Assembly (NCBI GenBank): GCA_036504075.1
Contig: DASXVX010000032.1
Location: 1 to 64,000 of the forward strand
Length of the DNA: 64,000 nt
Reading direction: 5' to 3'
DNA from: DASXVX01 sp036504075
Lineage (GTDB): Bacteria; Bacillota; Sulfobacillia; Symbiobacteriales; Symbiobacteriaceae
Shown piece after piece: positions 31,943 to 39,784 of the stretch. Both the position numbers and the translations under genes were made by a program. Within the stretch, counting starts at the first letter, position 1, and each line of letters starts with the position of its first letter. The notes beneath the pieces were generated by a model, which worked only from the letters and a program-made list of their open reading frames with translations, had not been told where the DNA came from and did not search any database.

Positions 31943-32813
31943 AGGCCTGGGGGCGCTGATCCCCGAGGTGGACATCGGGGATCGGGACCGGGAAGCCATC
32001 ACAGAATTGGAGATTCGGCGGATCAAGCCGAACCCGAAGCAGCCTCGCCAGTCTTTCGATCAGGGGAAACTGGAAGAGTTGGCGTCGTCGATCCGGGAAC
32101 ACGGTGTGGTTCAACCCATCGTGGTCCGGGAGAAAGGCGAGCTTTACGAGATCGTTGCCGGTGAGCGGCGTTGGCGTGCGGCCCAGTTGGCCGGCCTGAC
32201 AAAGATCCCGGCCCTGGTCAGGGACTTCTCTGAAGCCGAAGTGATGGAGATTGCCCTGATTGAGAATCTGCAGCGGGAGGACTTGAATCCGCTGGAAGAG
32301 GCGGAGGCCTACCGGGTGCTCCTGGAGGAGTTCCACCTCACCCAGGAAGAACTGGCGAAGCGGTTGGGCCGGAGCAGGCCGCAGATCACGAACACGCTGC
32401 GGTTATTGAACCTCGGTCCGGTGGCTCAGGCGGAAGTCCGGGGCGGGCGTCTCTCCATGGGGCACGCCAAAGTGCTGCTCGGCGTGGAGGATTCTGCCCA
32501 GCAAGGTGCGTTGGCCCTGAAGGTGGTGGGCGAGGGGCTTTCGGTGCGGCAGGCCGAGGAGCTGCTGGCGCACGTCGAAACGCCGTTGGAGAAGGCGACA
32601 GGGAAGAAGGCGCCCCTCAGCCTGGATATGCTTGAAGTGGAGCAGCAACTGCGGGAGTACTTTGGAACTCCAGTGAGGCTCTCCTTTGTGGGACAGAAGG
32701 GAAAGCTGGAGATTACGGTGTTCGGGGAGGAAGGGCTGCAGCGAATTCTTGATACGCTCAAGCTGCAGGAGCGCTCCACGGGTGTACCGCCTCGAGAGAC
32801 CTTCCGAGTTTGA
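31920..32813 (+). CDS. parB: Chromosome partitioning protein ParB (Spo0J)
   Basis: ParB is a CTP-dependent clamp that loads at parS and spreads along the origin region, recruiting SMC. The 297-aa protein begins KKGLGRGLGALIPEVD and has the CTP-binding domain with motifs QPIVVREKGELYEIVAGERR and ALIENLQREDLNPLEEAEAY. A helix-turn-helix (LTQEELAKRLGRSRPQITNT) and a C-terminal dimerisation domain follow. Three parS-like palindromes lie immediately downstream, an arrangement supporting the call. Confidence 0.97.
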   Translation: MSKKGLGRGLGALIPEVDIGDRDREAITELEIRRIKPNPKQPRQSFDQGKLEELASSIREHGVVQPIVVREKGELYEIVAGERRWRAAQLAGLTKIPALVRDFSEAEVMEIALIENLQREDLNPLEEAEAYRVLLEEFHLTQEELAKRLGRSRPQITNTLRLLNLGPVAQAEVRGGRLSMGHAKVLLGVEDSAQQGALALKVVGEGLSVRQAEELLAHVETPLEKATGKKAPLSLDMLEVEQQLREYFGTPVRLSFVGQKGKLEITVFGEEGLQRILDTLKLQERSTGVPPRETFRV

Positions 32814-32823
32814 AGCGCTGTTG

Positions 32824-32837
32824 GTTCCACATGGAAC
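32824..32837. other. parS: parS-like site 1 (one central mismatch)
   Basis: GTTCCACATGGAAC starts 11 nt after the parB stop. Its arms are those of the other two sites; the central CATG differs from the palindromic CACGTG core by one base. Confidence 0.7.
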
Positions 32838-33117
32838 ATAAAGGGCGAAACGAACGCCGACCTGGCTGGTTGGGGCTTCGCCCCCGCTGCAGGCGGCGTT
32901 CTCAGTGTCCGGAGCCCCCCTGCTTAGCGTGAAACTGACCAAGGGTGGATACGGAAGACCGCACAGGCTGCCCAGGGAGACCGCACAGCGTGGCCAGAGA
33001 CGACTGAACGGCCTTTGCGCCAACAGCCGTGTGCGGGCCGGTGTCTTCTTAGTGAGCGACAAATGATACCCTTCGGGCCATCAATTCCCGACATGATGCA
33101 GGCCCGCCATCGCTTTG

Positions 33118-33131
33118 GTTCCACGTGGAAC
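33118..33131. other. parS: parS-like site 2
   Basis: GTTCCACGTGGAAC is a perfect palindrome, a variant of the Bacillus parS core GTTTCACGTGAAAC, about 300 bp after the parB stop. Confidence 0.85.
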
Positions 33132-33527
33132 ACTGTCGCAGGACTGCACCGTCGCGTGAGTCAGTTGCCGGGAGAAGAATACACCGGTGCACTGCCACCT
33201 CTCACCTTGGTGAGAAGTCCAGTAGCGGCTTGCAAGCACGAGTCGGCGCCGCTGTTCGTTGGGTATCCGTGTTCGGCGGGACCAGCCAGGTAATTCACGC
33301 GGTGAGGTAGGTCCGGTTCGACTGTCGCCGGACATGCCGAACAGGCCAGGAAGCTCGGCCGGGAACCCCGGCAACCCCACACGGCCGAACACCGGCGGAG
33401 GGGCGCTAGGCCCAGATATGGTGGGCCGTTGGGCGGCTCGTGGAGTCGGTCTGGCGATCGAAAGGGCGGGAGCGGGTTCCTGTTCTCATGGGTGTCGTTA
33501 AAGCCCCAATGATGCGTTTTTGGCGAC

Positions 33528-33541
33528 GTTCCACGTGGAAC
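33528..33541. other. parS: parS-like site 3
   Basis: GTTCCACGTGGAAC, an identical copy of site 2, lies 410 bp further on in the same gene-free region. Confidence 0.85.
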
Positions 33542-33672
33542 AATTCAAGCGCCCGGCGGCTCACCCCGCACGACCTCTCGCGGAGGCGGGGCTTGGATTC
33601 CCCCGAAAGACTTGGCTTCCATACGATATCCGCGAACCGAAAAGGTTTTGCTCTTCAACCTTCACCATGGGG

Positions 33673-33702
33673 TTACACGGACACCAGTCCGTGGTGTACA
33701 AT
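33673..33702 (+). promoter_or_regulatory. Putative promoter with operator-like inverted repeat
   Basis: -35 TTACAC (33673-33678) and -10 TACAAT (33697-33702) have an 18-nt spacer. CACGGAC/GTCCGTG (33676-33693) is a perfect inverted repeat lying within the promoter itself, so a bound regulator would block it. It precedes the DUF4446 gene. Confidence 0.5.
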
Positions 33703-33812
33703 AGACCCCGGTAGTCATGCGTAGCATGTCCCATGCTCCCTGTGCCAGCACTCACCCAAAAGCCGAGTCCAAGGCGAACTCGTCCAACACCACTTTCAAG
33801 GAGGTCCACACG

Positions 33813-34307
33813 GTGGACACCCTCATGACTCCTGAAGCAATTCTAGTCTCCCTGGCCGCTGCCGCCGTCGCCGTAGTAGCCCTGACCGTTTCGATCGTAG
33901 TTGCGCTCCGTCAAGCCAAGCTCCTGAAGCGGTACCGGCTAATCCTTAGCGGCGCCACGGGACACGACCTGGAGAGTCTGCTCCTTGCCCACGCGACCGA
34001 AATCGAGGTACTCCAAAGCCGACTCGGTGCACTCACCCACCAACTAAATGCAATGGAAGAAGCTGCTCGCCTGCACGTGCAAAAGACCGCGATCGTGCGG
34101 TTTAATGCCTTCCCGGACACTGGTAGCGACCTCAGCTTTGCGATTGCCATGCTGGATGCCTTTAATAACGGCTTTGTCTTATCCAGCCTGTATGGTCGTA
34201 GTGAGTCTCGGGTCTACGCCAAGCCGGTCCGGGCCGGCAAATCCACCTACGCCCTTTCCGAAGAAGAGAAACAGGCCATCGGTCAGGCGACAGCCACCGC
34301 CAAATAA
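33813..34307 (+). CDS. DUF4446 family membrane-anchored protein
   Basis: The 164-aa protein has one N-terminal transmembrane helix (about residues 8-33, ILVSLAAAAVAVVALTVSIV) followed by a coiled-coil region (LLAHATEIEVLQSRLGALTH). A globular domain VQKTAIVRFNAFPDTGSDLS, then FAIAMLDAFNNGFVLSSLYG and SRVYAKPVRAGKSTYALSEEE, is characteristic of the DUF4446 family found near parAB in many Firmicutes. Start GTG 33813 behind AAGGAGG. Function unknown. Confidence 0.85.
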   Translation: MDTLMTPEAILVSLAAAAVAVVALTVSIVVALRQAKLLKRYRLILSGATGHDLESLLLAHATEIEVLQSRLGALTHQLNAMEEAARLHVQKTAIVRFNAFPDTGSDLSFAIAMLDAFNNGFVLSSLYGRSESRVYAKPVRAGKSTYALSEEEKQAIGQATATAK

Positions 34308-34416
34308 GGCGGCGCAGCTCTATCGCAGCAGTCTGTTCCGGTAATGGTCTATTCCTATGGTCCTAAAGGTCTATTTATTAGTTGGAAAGGCGTTTCTTTA
34401 GGGATCAGGAAGGGCA

Positions 34417-34452
34417 ACAGCCCACCTGGATAGAAACATCCAGGTGGGCTGT
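34417..34452 (+). terminator. Perfect hairpin between DUF4446 gene and M23 peptidase gene
   Basis: ACAGCCCACCTGGAT/ATCCAGGTGGGCTGT with a 6-nt loop; the arms are 15 bp and perfect. The following bases are CTCTACCC, so a U-tract is lacking. It may terminate the upstream gene or form a 5' structure in the peptidase mRNA. Confidence 0.5.
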
Positions 34453-34497
34453 CTCTACCCAGCCAAAAATGTGCGTATGAAAGGGGGGTCTGCCTGC

Positions 34498-35544
34498 GTG
34501 GCCAAGCGTAAACAACGCCTGACCATCATAGTAGTACCAGAGACGGGCAGTCGGACGCTCACCCTTCATATTGCGCCGGCTTGGTTCACCTTCCTGTCTC
34601 TCCTACTTGTGGGACTCCTCGGCACGATTGGGGCACTGACTTACTTCAATAAGGATCTCAAGGGCAACCTTGCAGATTTCGATGAGCTCAAGAAGGTAAA
34701 CCGGCTACAACAGGCGGAAATCGAGGCCCTGGCCTCCAAAGCACAGGATACGCAGCAGAGGATCAAGCAACTGAACCAACTGGAGCAACAGATTCGTGAC
34801 CTGACCGGTCAGAGTTCGGCGCTGCCTTCCCGGGGTTCCGACGTGGCCGCTTCGCCAGCGGTGGAGCTAGGCCGAGGCGGACCGCACGACACCGGGGCTG
34901 GGTATGAGGATCTGCCGACGCTCTCCACAATGCTTCCGCCGGACGTACGAACGCACCTCTTCGCCCGACATGACACGCTGGACGTTCACCTTCGCAACCC
35001 AGCCGTAAACAACCGCAAGCCCGCCGCCACCATTGCGCAGTCGGCGGAAGTAAGCGCTCAAATGGATCAACAACTGAAGGAACTGGATGGCCTGCTCGCC
35101 AACCTACAGGACGGCAAGCAGAGGATCAAGGAACACCAAGATTACCTGGCTCACCGACCCACCGGCATACCGATTTCCGGTGCCACCATCACGGATCGCT
35201 TTGGTTATCGCTGGAGTCCGTTCGGCTGGGGCCGTCAGTTCCACGCCGGCATCGACCTGGCCCAGGCCTACTGGACGCCCATCTATGCCACCGCGGACGG
35301 CGTCGTAACCAGTGCCGGCTGGAAGAGCGGGGGGTACGGCTACGCAGTAGAAATCGACCATGGCTACGGTTTTCAAACCCTCTACGCCCACATGATCGAC
35401 TACGACGTGAAAGCCGGCCAGACGGTCAAGCGGGGACAGCGCATCGGGTTCCTTGGCAGCACCGGCGACAGCACAGGCCCTCACGTCCATTACGAAATCC
35501 ACCTCGACGGAGTCGCTATTGACCCCGCCAAGTACTTCAACTAA
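34498..35544 (+). CDS. M23 family metallopeptidase with coiled coil
   Basis: This is a membrane-anchored zinc endopeptidase of the LytM type, probably cutting or regulating peptidoglycan crosslinks. The 348-aa protein has a transmembrane helix at about 25-49, a coiled coil at about 62-105 (LQQAEIEALASKAQDTQQR), a linker, and a C-terminal M23 domain. Zinc ligands are visible as His249 and Asp253 (HAGID) and His331 with catalytic His329 (HVH). The start is GTG 34498, 8 nt after AAAGGGGGG. It is followed within 20 nt by bactofilin, a pairing that recurs in bacteria and implies scaffold-directed wall remodelling. Confidence 0.92.
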   Translation: MAKRKQRLTIIVVPETGSRTLTLHIAPAWFTFLSLLLVGLLGTIGALTYFNKDLKGNLADFDELKKVNRLQQAEIEALASKAQDTQQRIKQLNQLEQQIRDLTGQSSALPSRGSDVAASPAVELGRGGPHDTGAGYEDLPTLSTMLPPDVRTHLFARHDTLDVHLRNPAVNNRKPAATIAQSAEVSAQMDQQLKELDGLLANLQDGKQRIKEHQDYLAHRPTGIPISGATITDRFGYRWSPFGWGRQFHAGIDLAQAYWTPIYATADGVVTSAGWKSGGYGYAVEIDHGYGFQTLYAHMIDYDVKAGQTVKRGQRIGFLGSTGDSTGPHVHYEIHLDGVAIDPAKYFN

Positions 35545-35563
35545 CCGACACGGAGGTCTTAGC

Positions 35564-35953
35564 GTGTTCGCCAGTGCCAAGAAGCCTGCAGAGAGTGTAA
35601 ACTACGGTAAGGTCCAGTCCATCATCGGCGAAGGCACTGAAATCAAGGGAGCCATCCACTCCACCGGCGTCGTGCGCATCGATGGATATCTGGAAGGCAC
35701 CATCGAACACAGCGGAGAACTGATTGTCGGTCCCAAGGGTCGCCTGGTCGCCACGGTCAAGTCGACCGACTTGGCGATAGCCGGCGAACTGCGGGGCGAA
35801 GTTGAAGTCGAAGGCAAGTTGGAATTGCTCGCCGGCGCCAGACTCTTCGGCGATATCCGCTGCGGTCACCTGGTCGTCCATGAAGGCGCGATCTTCAACG
35901 GGCGCAGTTTGATGGCCCCAAACGAACTTGCGGCCGAAAAGGCCCGGGACTAG
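35564..35953 (+). CDS. Bactofilin (polymer-forming cytoskeletal protein)
   Basis: Bactofilins form nucleotide-free filaments that position cell-wall enzymes at membranes. The 129-aa protein has the beta-helical DUF583 core: IIGEGTEIKGAIHSTGVVRI, then DGYLEGTIEHSGELIVGPKG and VEVEGKLELLAGARLFGDIR, with flanking disordered termini. The start is GTG 35564 behind CGGAGG. The M23 peptidase directly upstream is the likely functional partner. Confidence 0.92.
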   Translation: MFASAKKPAESVNYGKVQSIIGEGTEIKGAIHSTGVVRIDGYLEGTIEHSGELIVGPKGRLVATVKSTDLAIAGELRGEVEVEGKLELLAGARLFGDIRCGHLVVHEGAIFNGRSLMAPNELAAEKARD

Positions 35954-36054
35954 CACCAGACCCGACCTGACACCATCGCCCGCCCTGGTTGCCCAGGACG
36001 GGCGTTTCACGTCCAACTGGTCCACATCACATAAAGTGAGGGGAGAACACCCAA

Positions 36055-36954
36055 GTGCGAGTCCTCTTCTTGATCAACCCTGCGGCTGGCAAAGGACGGG
36101 CGAAGAAGGCGTGGGAGAAGGTAGCCCCACGGCTAAAGGAACTGGGGGACTTCGACGTTACGTATACAACCGCTCCAGGTGAAGCGACCCGACTTGCCCG
36201 GGAGGCCGCGCACAAGGGGTACGACCGGGTGGCAGCCGTCGGGGGGGACGGCACCATGTTCGAAGTCATGAACGGCCTAGCGGGAACTGACGCCACGCTG
36301 GCGGTGCTACCCGGCGGCACCGGCAACGACTACGCCCGGTGCACCGGCCTCCCGGTCGATTTTTACGAGGGCGGAAAGGTGGCGCTGTCAGGTAGCTTCC
36401 GATATGTGGACATCGGCCGCCTCTCGAGCGGCAAGCACTTCATCAGCGTGATTGGCGCCGGATTTGATGCCGAAGTGGCGGCCAACGTGAACCGGTATCC
36501 CAAGTACTTTGGCGGGACCATCCCGTATATGGCGGGCATTGTGAAGACCTTGTGGCAGTATACGCCGCGGGACCTGGAAATTGAAATGGACGGTCGGCGG
36601 ATCGTTCGAAAGTCGCTGCTGATCGCCGTCGGCCTGGCGTCCTCTTATGGCGGGGGGATGAAAATCGTCCCGGATGCCAAGGTCGACGATGGACTCTTCG
36701 ACGTCTGTATCGGCGGCGACTTGGGCCGGGCGGAAGTGCTGGGGCTTGTCCCGCAGATTTACAAAGGCACGCATGTGAACCATCCTAAAGTCGAGATGGC
36801 CCGCTGCCGTCACATCGCCATCGCCAGCAAGCAGCCCACCAACCTTCAGGCCGAAGGAGAGCTGATCGGACAGCTTCCGGTGGAAATCACAATCCTGCCG
36901 GGGCATCTCAAGCTGGCCTGTCCCCAGCAGGCACTTGCCCAGGCGGCGGACTGA
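36055..36954 (+). CDS. Diacylglycerol/lipid kinase family protein
   Basis: This 299-aa protein of the DgkB/YegS lipid kinase superfamily phosphorylates diacylglycerol or a related lipid with ATP. It has NPAAGKGRAKKAWEKV at the N-terminus, the nucleotide-binding AVGGDGTMFEVMNGL (GGDGT 63-67), and LPGGTGNDYAR (85-95). A C-terminal beta-rich domain with DGLFDVCIGGDLGR follows. Start GTG 36055 behind AGGGGAG. Substrate is not certain from sequence; DgkB-like recycling of diacylglycerol is the most likely role. Confidence 0.9.
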   Translation: MRVLFLINPAAGKGRAKKAWEKVAPRLKELGDFDVTYTTAPGEATRLAREAAHKGYDRVAAVGGDGTMFEVMNGLAGTDATLAVLPGGTGNDYARCTGLPVDFYEGGKVALSGSFRYVDIGRLSSGKHFISVIGAGFDAEVAANVNRYPKYFGGTIPYMAGIVKTLWQYTPRDLEIEMDGRRIVRKSLLIAVGLASSYGGGMKIVPDAKVDDGLFDVCIGGDLGRAEVLGLVPQIYKGTHVNHPKVEMARCRHIAIASKQPTNLQAEGELIGQLPVEITILPGHLKLACPQQALAQAAD

Positions 36955-36964
36955 CCGCCGGCGG

Positions 36965-37600
36965 CTAGCCATCACCAGCCGAGACTTCGGACTCGCCGGT
37001 GGTACGGGCGGCCGCAAGGGCGGTCAGCCCTTGCCCGATGCCCATGGCCGCAATCCGGGCCATCCGCATTACGAGACTCAGGCGGGTGTTCTGCAACACA
37101 AAATACTCCATGAACCCGCCCACGTTCACAACGCCAGTGATAAACAGGTCGCCTACGGCGGGCAAAGTCTTGTTGACGCCGGCTCCCGGCCGGAGACTGC
37201 CCTTGCCCGTCGTAAGGACCCCGACCGATTCCACCCGCCCCAGACAGGCGTCCACGGCCACCACCAGGGGCCTTTTGAACTTCGAGCCAATCCAGTCCAC
37301 GGTTTCGCACAGGTTGCTCGCGTGGACAGGGTTGTCCAACGTACCGAGAATCGTAAACGGCGAACTTCCCCTTTCCGCAAGAATGGACCCAACCAGCGGA
37401 CCCAACGAATCGCCAATGGAGCGGTCGGTGCCCACGCACAGGAGGACGACCTCATCGGTCTTCTTCACCAACTGCGATCCATATCGATAGATGGCACGAG
37501 CCAGGACCGCATCAGCTTCGGGCGCATCCATATGCACTTTCTGCTCTACAGTCTGGTCAGCCCACGCCCGGGGCAGGAGATCCCTGAAGCTCTCTTGCAA
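36965..37600 (-). CDS. yyaC: YyaC-like sporulation protein (DUF1256)
   Basis: The 211-aa protein is of the YyaC/DUF1256 family, restricted to endospore formers and structurally related to germination protease GPR. Family markers are VVLLCVGTDRSIGDSLGPLV, NPVHASNLCETVDWI, VVAVDACLG and NVGGFMEYFVLQNTRLSLVM. The start is TTG 37600 with AGGGGGA upstream; an ATG at codon 24 is the alternative. It is convergent with the lipid kinase and divergent from the TPR gene. It supports a sporulating host. Confidence 0.9.
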   Translation of the reverse strand: MQESFRDLLPRAWADQTVEQKVHMDAPEADAVLARAIYRYGSQLVKKTDEVVLLCVGTDRSIGDSLGPLVGSILAERGSSPFTILGTLDNPVHASNLCETVDWIGSKFKRPLVVAVDACLGRVESVGVLTTGKGSLRPGAGVNKTLPAVGDLFITGVVNVGGFMEYFVLQNTRLSLVMRMARIAAMGIGQGLTALAAARTTGESEVSAGDG

Positions 37601-37709
37601 GCGCGATTCCCCCTGCCGGCCCAGGAATTCGTCAGCACGGGGAAGTATATGGCACTTGAAGGAAAGCTATGTACGGCGATGCTTGAGCCCGGGAGACAAG
37701 GAGGAGACC

Positions 37710-38246
37710 ATGGAAAACGAGCAGTTGCAGCAGTTGGTTCAGCGGGCTGACGAACTCTACGCCAAGGGGCAGTTCGGCGAAGCACGGCAGGCCTATGAGG
37801 ATACCCTGGAAGCGGACCCCGGCCATGCCTGGGCCCATAGCCGGATTGGCGCTCTCCGCGCCCAGGACGGTGACCTCACCGGCGCCGAAGCGGCCTTGAA
37901 GAAAGCGTTGGAACTGGACCCGAAGCTCGCGCAGGCCCACAGCAATTTGGGAAACGTTCATTTCGCCAGGGGCCAATACGAACAGGCGCTGGCCAAGTAC
38001 AAGGAAGCTATCGGCATCAACCCGGATAACCCCGTGTTCCACCAAAACTTGCATGCGGTCTACAAGAAACTGGGCCGGGTCTCCGAAGCGGTGGCGGCGC
38101 TGAAACAGTCGCACCGCCTGGGCCGGGCGCAGGCGCGGGACGAGGCCCAAACCGCGTACAAGAAGATGAAACGGCGAATCGGCTGTCTGGGGTCCGGAAC
38201 TCTCCTGATTCTGCTCGTGCTCCTGGCTGCGGCCGTGGTGCATTGA
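37710..38246 (+). CDS. Tetratricopeptide-repeat protein with C-terminal membrane anchor
   Basis: The 178-aa protein has three to four TPR units: LYAKGQFGEARQAYEDTLEA, LRAQDGDLTGAEAALKKALE, VHFARGQYEQALAKYKEAIG and the weaker YKKLGRVSEAVAALKQSHRL. A C-terminal transmembrane helix (LGSGTLLILLVLLAAAVVH) places the repeats in the cytosol as a tail-anchored protein. Start ATG 37710 behind AAGGAGG. TPRs mediate protein contacts; no specific partner can be named. Confidence 0.85.
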   Translation: MENEQLQQLVQRADELYAKGQFGEARQAYEDTLEADPGHAWAHSRIGALRAQDGDLTGAEAALKKALELDPKLAQAHSNLGNVHFARGQYEQALAKYKEAIGINPDNPVFHQNLHAVYKKLGRVSEAVAALKQSHRLGRAQARDEAQTAYKKMKRRIGCLGSGTLLILLVLLAAAVVH

Positions 38247-38324
38247 TCTTTGCCCGCGGATTTCCCGCCTGCGGACTAAATCTATCCGAAATGGGCGAAT
38301 ACCTTTATTAAGGGGGGAATCAGC

Positions 38325-39071
38325 GTGGTATGGTTTCAAAGTCTAACGGGCGTGGATTATCTGATCCTGGGCGTCCTGGGGACAGCACTCCTGGTCGGCT
38401 GGGTGCGAGGACTCGTGGGGGTCTTGACCGGCTTTGTTGTGTTTCTGGTCGCCACTGTGGTGGCCGGGCAGTACACCGGCGCGGTAGTGGCGTTTCTCAA
38501 CCGCTCCTGGGACTTCCAGGGGAAGCTGGCCGGACTCTTTGAGCGGCAACTGAAGCTGCCGGCCGAGGCATACAAGGTACAACTCGGCAGCATCCCCTGG
38601 CAAAAGGCCCAGGAGTGGCTGCAGAGCGTGCCGATCCCTGATTCATATCGCCAGACGCTGGCCCACCGGCTGGCCGACTGGTCGGTCGGCGCCGGCAACC
38701 AGACGGCTGCGGACTATGTTATTCATCAACTGGCCGCGGGCGTGCTGAACACGGTGGTCTTCCTGGTGTTTGTGACGGTGCTGGGCTCGGTGCTCGGCGT
38801 CATCGGTGGGCTGCTGAACGACCGGGTCAAAGAGCTGCCCCTGGTAGGCACCACCAACAGCCTGCTGGGTGCCCTGGTCATTGGCTTTGAGGCCGCCGTG
38901 TTGATCTCCCTGGCGGTTGGTCTTGTGGCGCCCGTGCTATCCATGTACGGCTTCGAATCGCTAACACGGGCCTTGGCGTCGGCAAAGCTGACGCCTTATG
39001 GGATTAGTTTTTACGCGTGGCTGCGGGGAATTCTCTTTGGCCTGACGAAGGGCGCGTTTTTTGCGTCTTGA
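38325..39071 (+). CDS. CvpA family membrane protein
   Basis: The 248-aa protein matches the CvpA/colicin V production family. It has GVDYLILGVLGTALLVGWVR, a second hydrophobic helix pair, an amphipathic central region (about 65-120) and a C-terminal pair of helices with VLGSVLGVIGGLLNDRVKEL and GTTNSLLGALVIGFEAAVLI. Four membrane segments are visible. CvpA-type proteins are linked to envelope homeostasis but their biochemical role is undefined. Start GTG 38325 behind AAGGGGGG. Confidence 0.85.
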   Translation: MVWFQSLTGVDYLILGVLGTALLVGWVRGLVGVLTGFVVFLVATVVAGQYTGAVVAFLNRSWDFQGKLAGLFERQLKLPAEAYKVQLGSIPWQKAQEWLQSVPIPDSYRQTLAHRLADWSVGAGNQTAADYVIHQLAAGVLNTVVFLVFVTVLGSVLGVIGGLLNDRVKELPLVGTTNSLLGALVIGFEAAVLISLAVGLVAPVLSMYGFESLTRALASAKLTPYGISFYAWLRGILFGLTKGAFFAS

Positions 39072-39113
39072 GGTGGGCACTGGCCGCGGGCGGACGAGTG
39101 GGGAGGGATGCGC

Positions 39114-39320
39114 ATGGAACGGGTCAAGTACGAAATTGGCGACAGTGTACGCCTGAAGAAGACCCATCCCTGCGGGACAGATCGGTGGGAGATATTCCGC
39201 ACGGGGATCGACTTCGGGCTCAAGTGCCAGGGCTGCGGACACCGGGTGATGATCCCCCGGATCAAGTTCGAAAAGAGCGTCAAGGAGCATTGGCCGAAAA
39301 ATCCGCAGGGGGTCACTTAA
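39114..39320 (+). CDS. DUF951 family protein (YyzM-like)
   Basis: This 68-aa conserved Firmicutes protein has a small zinc-ribbon-like core: YEIGDSVRLKKTHPCGTDRW, then LKCQGCGHRVMIPRIKFEKS. Conserved Cys residues are in HPCG and CQGC. The second ATG (39114) is preferred because GGGGAGGG lies 6 nt upstream; the ATG at 39108 is too close. It sits before rpsF as in many Firmicutes. Function unknown. Confidence 0.9.
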   Translation: MERVKYEIGDSVRLKKTHPCGTDRWEIFRTGIDFGLKCQGCGHRVMIPRIKFEKSVKEHWPKNPQGVT

Positions 39321-39333
39321 CGCGGAATTTGCC

Positions 39334-39362
39334 TTGAACATTGCACTTCTGCGTGATATCAT
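39334..39362 (+). promoter_or_regulatory. Promoter of the rpsF-ssb-rpsR operon
   Basis: -35 TTGAAC (39334-39339) and -10 TATCAT (39357-39362) have a 17-nt spacer, leaving a leader of about 100 nt before rpsF. Confidence 0.65.
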
Positions 39363-39420
39363 TATTTGGACTCGCGCGTAATGCCGAGCCAAAAGAATAG
39401 GCGCAGCCGTAAGGCTGATG

Positions 39421-39462
39421 CCTCCCTGCTCCACGATGTGGAGCCATTAGTCCAGAGGGAGG
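39421..39462 (+). promoter_or_regulatory. rpsF leader structure sequestering the ribosome site
   Basis: CCTCCCT (39421-39427) pairs perfectly with AGGGAGG (39456-39462), which is the rpsF ribosome site. Within it GCTCCAC/GTGGAGC forms an inner hairpin (39428-39444), leaving the single-stranded CATTAGTCCAG. This fits a translational autoregulation element; S6:S18 is known to bind the rpsF leader in several bacteria, so that complex is the likely ligand here. Confidence 0.6.
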
Positions 39463-39472
39463 AGGTGTTCCT

Positions 39473-39763
39473 ATGAGGTCTTACGAAATGATGGTAATTG
39501 CCCGCCCGGATCTTGATGAAGCCGGCAGCCAGGCCGTAATCGAGAAGGTTACTGGTCTGATCAACAACAACGGTGGTGTGGTCGAAAAGCTCGACCCGAC
39601 ACGCAAGCAGCGGTTGGCGTATGAGATTAAGGACTTCCGCGATGGCATTTACACGGTCGTATACTTCAAGGGCGAGCCGAAGACCGCGGAAGAATTGAAC
39701 CGCGTTCTCAAGATCACGGATGATGTGATCCGGTTCATGATCGTCCGGCCGGAGGAGAAGTAG
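39473..39763 (+). CDS. rpsF: 30S ribosomal protein bS6
   Basis: This 96-aa ribosomal protein partners bS18 on the platform of the 30S subunit. The family N-terminus MRSYEMMVIARPDLDEAGSQ and the core LAYEIKDFRDGIYTVVYFKG are clear, ending VIRFMIVRPEEK. ATG 39473 has AGGGAGGAGG upstream, which can be sequestered by the leader hairpin. It is the first gene of rpsF-ssb-rpsR. Confidence 0.98.
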   Translation: MRSYEMMVIARPDLDEAGSQAVIEKVTGLINNNGGVVEKLDPTRKQRLAYEIKDFRDGIYTVVYFKGEPKTAEELNRVLKITDDVIRFMIVRPEEK

Positions 39764-39784
39764 TACCCGCAAGGAGGTAAGGAT

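Larger units (their letters stand above)
32814..33660. other. Gene-free parS-bearing region downstream of parB
   Basis: About 850 nt contain no reading frame that looks like a protein; open frames here have random composition and no ribosome sites. Three parS-like palindromes (listed separately) are distributed through it. I see no RNA gene. It is probably the centromere-like loading zone for ParB. Confidence 0.6.

Noticed and set aside
33015..33501. Short plus-strand frames in the parS region
   Set aside because: Low-complexity, Gly/Arg/Pro-rich translations without ribosome sites; parS palindromes explain the region better.
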